Source: JBGTGG01 sp041746855 (GTDB taxonomy: Bacteria > Bacteroidota > Bacteroidia > Cytophagales > Cyclobacteriaceae). Taken from it: DNA of 8,980 nt. A program made the translations under genes and the position numbers. The stretch spans positions 1-8,980 of the forward strand of contig JBGTGG010000144.1 of assembly GCA_041746855.1 (NCBI GenBank), in the 5' to 3' direction. Every line of letters begins with the position of its first letter. Positions within the stretch are counted from its first letter, which is position 1. Below are positions 6,390 to 8,980 of this stretch, piece after piece. The notes beneath the pieces are model-generated. The model saw only the letters and a program-made list of their open reading frames with translations, searched no databases and had not been told where the DNA came from.

Positions 6390-6778
6390 TTTATTCTCCT
6401 ATTAAAAACTCTATGAAATTGAAGCGATTGTGTTCCGAAATTCAATAATAGCCCATCAGCAATATTATAAGCTTCGCAGTAATTAATAGCTTGTGCCTTA
6501 TGTACTCCTTCCAATTTTTCAAGTGCTTTAATTTCTACCATCACAAGTCCTCCCACAAAAAAATCAACCCTTCTTGTACCCACGTGTTTATTTTTATAGA
6601 AGAGTTCCATTTCCAATTCCCGCTCAAAGTCAATTCCCTGTAATCCAAACTCAATAGCTAAAGAACGTTGGTAAATAACTTCCTGGAAACCATTTCCCAA
6701 TTGGTTATGCACTTCCATAGCGCAGCCGATTATCCTATGGGTCAATGCATTTATATCATCTGCATTTATCATGTTCAT
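6383..6778 (-). CDS. GxxExxY protein, PD-(D/E)XK nuclease-like
   Basis: This 131-residue protein belongs to the GxxExxY family, named for the motif seen here as G30-F-Q-E33-V-I-Y36. Helix H-x-x-x-x-G-L-G-N-G style residues precede it (HNQLGNG, 24-30). Downstream are Asp72 (RRVDFFVGG) and Glu82-Ile-Lys84 (VMVEIKA), the spacing of a PD-(D/E)XK nuclease core, then Q96-x-x-x-Y100, which recalls the QxxxY motif of RecB-type nucleases. Nuclease activity is therefore plausible but is not established for the family to my knowledge. Length is typical (about 120-135). The start could be Met1 (6778) or Met3 (6772); both lie in the right inverted repeat, and the stop lies in the left one. The gene thus fills a repeat-bounded unit of 460 bases, which suggests it moves or spreads with the repeats. 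A terminator at 6966-6990 separates it from the gene upstream. Confidence 0.88.
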   Translation of the reverse strand: MNMINADDINALTHRIIGCAMEVHNQLGNGFQEVIYQRSLAIEFGLQGIDFERELEMELFYKNKHVGTRRVDFFVGGLVMVEIKALEKLEGVHKAQAINYCEAYNIADGLLLNFGTQSLQFHRVFNRRIKS

Positions 6779-6808
6779 CCTATCATCTTAGTAATCATGT
6801 TCAGACAA
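6768..6808 (-). repeat. Right inverted repeat bracketing the GxxExxY gene
   Basis: Read on the minus strand from 6808, this segment begins TTGTCTGAACATGATTA and ends GAACATGAT. It is the inverted partner of 6349-6389 (32 of 41 identical). It includes both candidate start codons of the GxxExxY gene (6778 and 6772). It also holds a seven-codon frame, MITKMIG, from 6798, whose TGA overlaps the ATG at 6778. Confidence 0.75.
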
Positions 6809-6889
6809 TTTTTGGGCGCCTTTTTTTACTTTAGGCATTGGTAATACTTGTTGTCAATCTCAATCACCGCTAACATTCCAAAAAACAAC

Positions 6890-6917
6890 CAATACTAAAG
6901 TTGTAAATTATTTTCAA
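6890..6917 (-). promoter_or_regulatory. Possible promoter upstream of the GxxExxY unit
   Basis: On the minus strand TTG (6917-6915) is followed after 17 bases by TAGTATTG (6897-6890), one base off TAnnTTTG. It lies outside the inverted repeat and between the terminator at 6966-6990 and the GxxExxY start, where a promoter is needed. The spacing is short of the usual 19, so this is tentative. Confidence 0.25.
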
Positions 6918-6965
6918 TAACCCCAATATTTATTTTCTAACTCTTTAATCACTAATTTTTAAAAT

Positions 6966-6990
6966 AAAAAAAGGAGGACTATTGTCCCCC
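6966..6990 (-). terminator. Intrinsic terminator of the Trp/Tyr-Arg/Ser-rich protein gene
   Basis: On the minus strand GGGGGAC (6990-6984), loop AATA, and GTCCTCC (6979-6973) form a 7-bp stem followed by TTTTTTT. Flanking A and T runs can extend the stem, so it could also work on the plus strand. The TAG stop of the upstream gene (6981-6979) sits at the edge of the loop. Confidence 0.75.
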
Positions 6991-8370
6991 TCTTTTTGAT
7001 CGGTCAGTGCCTGAGCGCTGTTGACTTTTGTTTTCTCCCGAACTTTGCCGGGAAGGTGGTGGTGTTGATTTTCGTTCAACGCTCGGAGCAGGTCGCGTAG
7101 TCGGTTGCTGTGATCTGCTGTTTCCATTTCCAAGATCAGCATACTTCCGTGTTGGCTCACTCGTGCGTTGCACTGCTGGTCTCCGTTCGGGTTCACTGCT
7201 ACGTTGCACAGTTGGCTTCCGTTCGGGTGCGCTGTTGCGTTGCACATTTGGCTTTCGCTCGGGTGTGCTACTGCGTTGTACCGTTGGCCTCCGTTCTGAT
7301 TGTGAAGTAGTCGGACGCGTAACCTGGTTTTGTTGAGTCGAGCGATTCACCGGTGCCGCTTCTGTCCGTCTTGTACCCGGAGTGTTACCGCTATAGTCGC
7401 GCTTCGTCTCGGTGCTTCGCGTTTGCTCCTGACTTCTGCGTTCTGTTGTTGAGCGTGAATTATTATCAGAATACCTTCCCCGCGAATCACTTTGTCTTCT
7501 ATCCATTGTCGCACCGTTTCGTGTATCGGATCGGCTACCGCTATAACTGTTGTTACCGCGTGTGGTTCGTTTTCCATTGTCGGCATATTTATAATGTCCG
7601 TTTCGGTCATAATCAGGACGCGTTGAACGGTAATTCCTGATCCGGTCGTTGTGCCTGTTGTATACGATTACAGAGGTTGATCTATAAGGTCTGTACAATT
7701 GGTGCGCATATGTTACGCGGTGTGTATAACAAACCGTGTAGTATGAACGGTACGGTCTCCACCAGGGTGAATACACATGGTATGCAACCGGTCTCCAGGG
7801 ACGATACCACACTGGGTGGTAACTATAATGCCATGGTGAAATCCAAACGTTTGTATAATACGGACTGTATATATATTGGACAGAAGGCCAGGTCCAAACG
7901 TTTACAACTCTGCGGGTTGTCGTAGCGCCCGCATTGATGCGCACTTCCTCGGTCGGTTCGATGATTGTCTCGATACCATAAACATCGGCATCCCCGGTGA
8001 TTTGCAACACGGCTTTACCATCTGCAAGTTTTTCTAAAGTGATCACCGCTACGTCCTGGCTCTCATTTTCTGTGATGACTGCTTGCAAAATAAAGGCGTG
8101 GATATTTCCTTCGTTCTTATCTATCACGCGGATATAATCAATATAGCCATCACCATTCAGGTCCAGGTTATTGACCTTCGAATCGGGTGAGTTCAATGAT
8201 TTCTCAAAGGCTTCGGGTGAAGCTGATTTTTTAAATAGCTCAAGCGCACCTTCCAGACTAAAGTTATCCCCCGGTACTGCTGCATCATACTGCTGCTGTC
8301 CATTCACTGCAATTGTTCCTAGTAAAAAGAGGAACATCGCTGCTAGTTGTTTTAAACCACGTGTTTTCAT
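6979..8370 (-). CDS. Exported Trp/Tyr-rich, Arg/Ser-rich low-complexity protein, function unknown
   Basis: I recognise the architecture from Bacteroidota genomes but know no function. This 463-residue protein starts with a signal peptide (MKTRGLKQ, hydrophobic core, likely cleavage after Gly24 before QQQ). A folded domain at about 28-150 includes DLNGDGYIDY (70-79), an EF-hand/dockerin-like calcium-loop pattern, followed by short strands. Residues 158-212 are extremely rich in Trp, Tyr and Pro (repeats such as SPYY, SPWH, RPWRP, SPWWRPY). From about 230 the tail is basic and polar, dominated by Arg, Ser, Thr, Gln and Pro, with almost no hydrophobic residues. It contains four tandem 12-residue repeats at 359-406 of the form E-R-(R/K)-P-x-V-Q-R-x-S-x-P. 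The tail is predicted disordered and could bind acidic surface polymers or nucleic acid, which is inference. A promoter-like pair lies upstream and a terminator overlaps the stop, so it is probably monocistronic. Confidence 0.75.
   Translation of the reverse strand: MKTRGLKQLAAMFLFLLGTIAVNGQQQYDAAVPGDNFSLEGALELFKKSASPEAFEKSLNSPDSKVNNLDLNGDGYIDYIRVIDKNEGNIHAFILQAVITENESQDVAVITLEKLADGKAVLQITGDADVYGIETIIEPTEEVRINAGATTTRRVVNVWTWPSVQYIYSPYYTNVWISPWHYSYHPVWYRPWRPVAYHVYSPWWRPYRSYYTVCYTHRVTYAHQLYRPYRSTSVIVYNRHNDRIRNYRSTRPDYDRNGHYKYADNGKRTTRGNNSYSGSRSDTRNGATMDRRQSDSRGRYSDNNSRSTTERRSQEQTRSTETKRDYSGNTPGTRRTEAAPVNRSTQQNQVTRPTTSQSERRPTVQRSSTPERKPNVQRNSAPERKPTVQRSSEPERRPAVQRTSEPTRKYADLGNGNSRSQQPTTRPAPSVERKSTPPPSRQSSGENKSQQRSGTDRSKRGGQ
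7153..7296 (-). repeat. Four tandem 36-base coding repeats
   Basis: Four in-frame 36-base units encode 12-residue repeats (residues 359-406 of the exported protein). Each begins Glu-Arg-(Arg/Lys)-Pro and contains Val-Gln-Arg at its centre. Units differ at several bases, often at third positions, so the array is not freshly amplified. The period being a multiple of three keeps the frame under copy-number change. Confidence 0.9.
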
Positions 8371-8486
8371 AACGTTTTTGTTTAGTTAAGTGTGTTAAAA
8401 CAAAGAACGAGCCAAACTCAACGACTCCCAGTATCCCACCAAATGGTTGATTTTAAGAATGATTTTGGGCATTGTATATTTAGGCT
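8371..8486. other. Divergent intergenic region
   Basis: These 116 bases separate two divergent genes for exported proteins. The minus-strand promoter is recognisable (8413-8443). For the plus strand only TGATTTTG (8460-8467), one base off TAnnTTTG, is seen, 20 bases before the ATG at 8487, with no -33 partner. Shared regulation of the pair is possible but not shown. Confidence 0.4.
8413..8443 (-). promoter_or_regulatory. Bacteroidota-type promoter for the 6979-8370 gene
   Basis: On the minus strand TTTG (8443-8440) is followed after exactly 19 bases by TGAGTTTG (8420-8413), seven of eight spaced positions as in TAnnTTTG with A replaced by G. Predicted transcription would begin near 8407, leaving a leader of about 36 bases before the ATG at 8370. 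Best promoter match in the window. Confidence 0.5.
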
Positions 8487-8980
8487 ATGAAATATCTCCT
8501 GCTAATCTTAATAAGTGTAAATCTTGCGTTTACAACAGTCCGGGCACAAGACCCTAAAAACCTTTCAGTAACGACCCCACCAAAAACGCTTACTATGCTA
8601 GGGGAAGATTTTATTTCAACAGCAATAAATGAACGCGATTTTGCTTTGTCGCCTGACGGAAAGGAAATATTATTTACGATCTCTACTCCGAAGTCAACTT
8701 TTCAAACTATTGTTTACAGCAAACAGGTTTCAGAAGGAAAGTGGAGTCCGCTGGAAGTGGTTTCGTTTGCCGGAAAGTATAGCGATTTGGAACCAGCATT
8801 CAGTCTTGATGGAAATACAATTTACTTTTCGTCCAATCGGCCACTCGCAGGAAACGTGTCCAAGGATTTTGACATCTGGAAAGTATCCCGAAAAGGAAGT
8901 GGTTGGGGAACACCGGAAAATATAGGGTTGCCCATTAATACGGAAGGAGATGAGTTTTATCCGTCCATTACAAAAAGTGG
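8487..8980 (+). CDS. Exported PD40/TolB-like beta-propeller protein, cut by window end
   Basis: The frame opens at the ATG at 8487 and runs without a stop to the window edge (164 complete codons), so the C-terminus is missing. The signal peptide is MKYLLLILISVNLAFTTVRA, with likely cleavage after Ala20. After a linker come PD40/WD40-like propeller blades: FALSPDGKEILFT at 52-64, EPAFSLDGNTIYFSSNRP at 102-119 with DFDIWKV at 127-133, and a third starting EFYPSITKS at 156. The pattern (aromatic)-x-x-S-x-D-G-x-x-(I/L)-(Y/F)-F-(S/T) is that of TolB-type repeats in periplasmic or surface proteins. In Bacteroidota such propellers stand alone at about 300 residues or are fused to OmpA-like peptidoglycan-binding domains; which applies cannot be seen here. 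It is divergent from the 6979-8370 gene. Role unknown; probably a periplasmic or surface interaction module. Confidence 0.85.
   Translation, partial: MKYLLLILISVNLAFTTVRAQDPKNLSVTTPPKTLTMLGEDFISTAINERDFALSPDGKEILFTISTPKSTFQTIVYSKQVSEGKWSPLEVVSFAGKYSDLEPAFSLDGNTIYFSSNRPLAGNVSKDFDIWKVSRKGSGWGTPENIGLPINTEGDEFYPSITKS

Noticed and set aside
6340..6817. Target-site duplication flanking the GxxExxY unit
   Set aside because: The bases just outside the two inverted repeats (left ATGATGATA, right TTTTTGGGC) are not alike, so no duplication can be claimed.
6828..6857. Sigma-70-like promoter on the minus strand, TTGACA then TAAAGT with an 18-base spacer
   Set aside because: The -10 match is only four of six, and Bacteroidota primary promoters use TTTG / TAnnTTTG instead, so this is probably chance.
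6945..7247. Minus-strand frame with Cys/Asn/Gly-rich repeats
   Set aside because: It is the 36-base tandem repeat of the 6979-8370 gene read in another frame; the signal peptide and folded domain belong to the longer frame.
7153..7296. CRISPR-like array, because of regularly spaced repeats of 36 bases
   Set aside because: There are no unique spacers; the units are contiguous, in frame and divergent, and lie inside a coding region.

Overview
The window looks like a chromosomal segment from a Bacteroidota bacterium, probably Cytophagales-like. The evidence is a secreted GH5 enzyme that ends in a type IX secretion (Por) C-terminal sorting domain, several small signal-peptide proteins with Bacteroidota-type architecture, starts without Shine-Dalgarno sequences, and promoter-like TTTG-N19-TAnnTTTG elements. 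No rRNA, tRNA or CRISPR array was seen. This placement rests on gene content, not on a marker gene.

Layout. Positions 1-58 (minus) carry the first 19 codons of an IS1595/ISXO2-type transposase cut by the window edge, so an insertion sequence runs off to the left. A DoxX-like four-helix membrane protein (302-676, +) follows and is closed by a strong GNRA-loop terminator. Next is a secreted GH5 glycoside hydrolase with a CBM-like domain and a T9SS signal (860-2596, +). It converges on a three-gene minus-strand cluster: an AlkD-type DNA glycosylase, a small membrane protein and a ChaN-like secreted haem-binding-family protein. A second minus-strand group holds a GxxExxY protein, an AAC(6')-like GNAT acetyltransferase and an EGLN/SM-20-like 2-oxoglutarate oxygenase. 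A 463-residue Trp/Tyr- then Arg/Ser-rich secreted protein with a 4 x 12-residue tandem repeat (6979-8370, minus) has its own terminator. It is divergent from a PD40/TolB-like propeller protein (8487 to the window end), which is cut by the right edge.

Most notable observation. The GxxExxY gene (6383-6778), which has the residue pattern of a PD-(D/E)XK nuclease, is tightly bracketed by two 41-base inverted repeats (6349-6389 and 6768-6808; 32 of 41 positions identical without gaps when both are read inward). The repeats contain its start codon and its stop codon. The whole 460-base unit abuts the start of the GNAT gene. It looks like a compact mobile or dispersed cassette whose ORF fills the space between the repeats. 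I infer this only from the sequence; genome-wide copy number would decide it.

The other genes are mostly ordinary accessory or housekeeping functions: polysaccharide degradation, DNA alkylation repair, small-molecule acetylation, protein hydroxylation and envelope proteins. Apart from the short minus-strand runs with small gaps, I see no evidence that they form one pathway.
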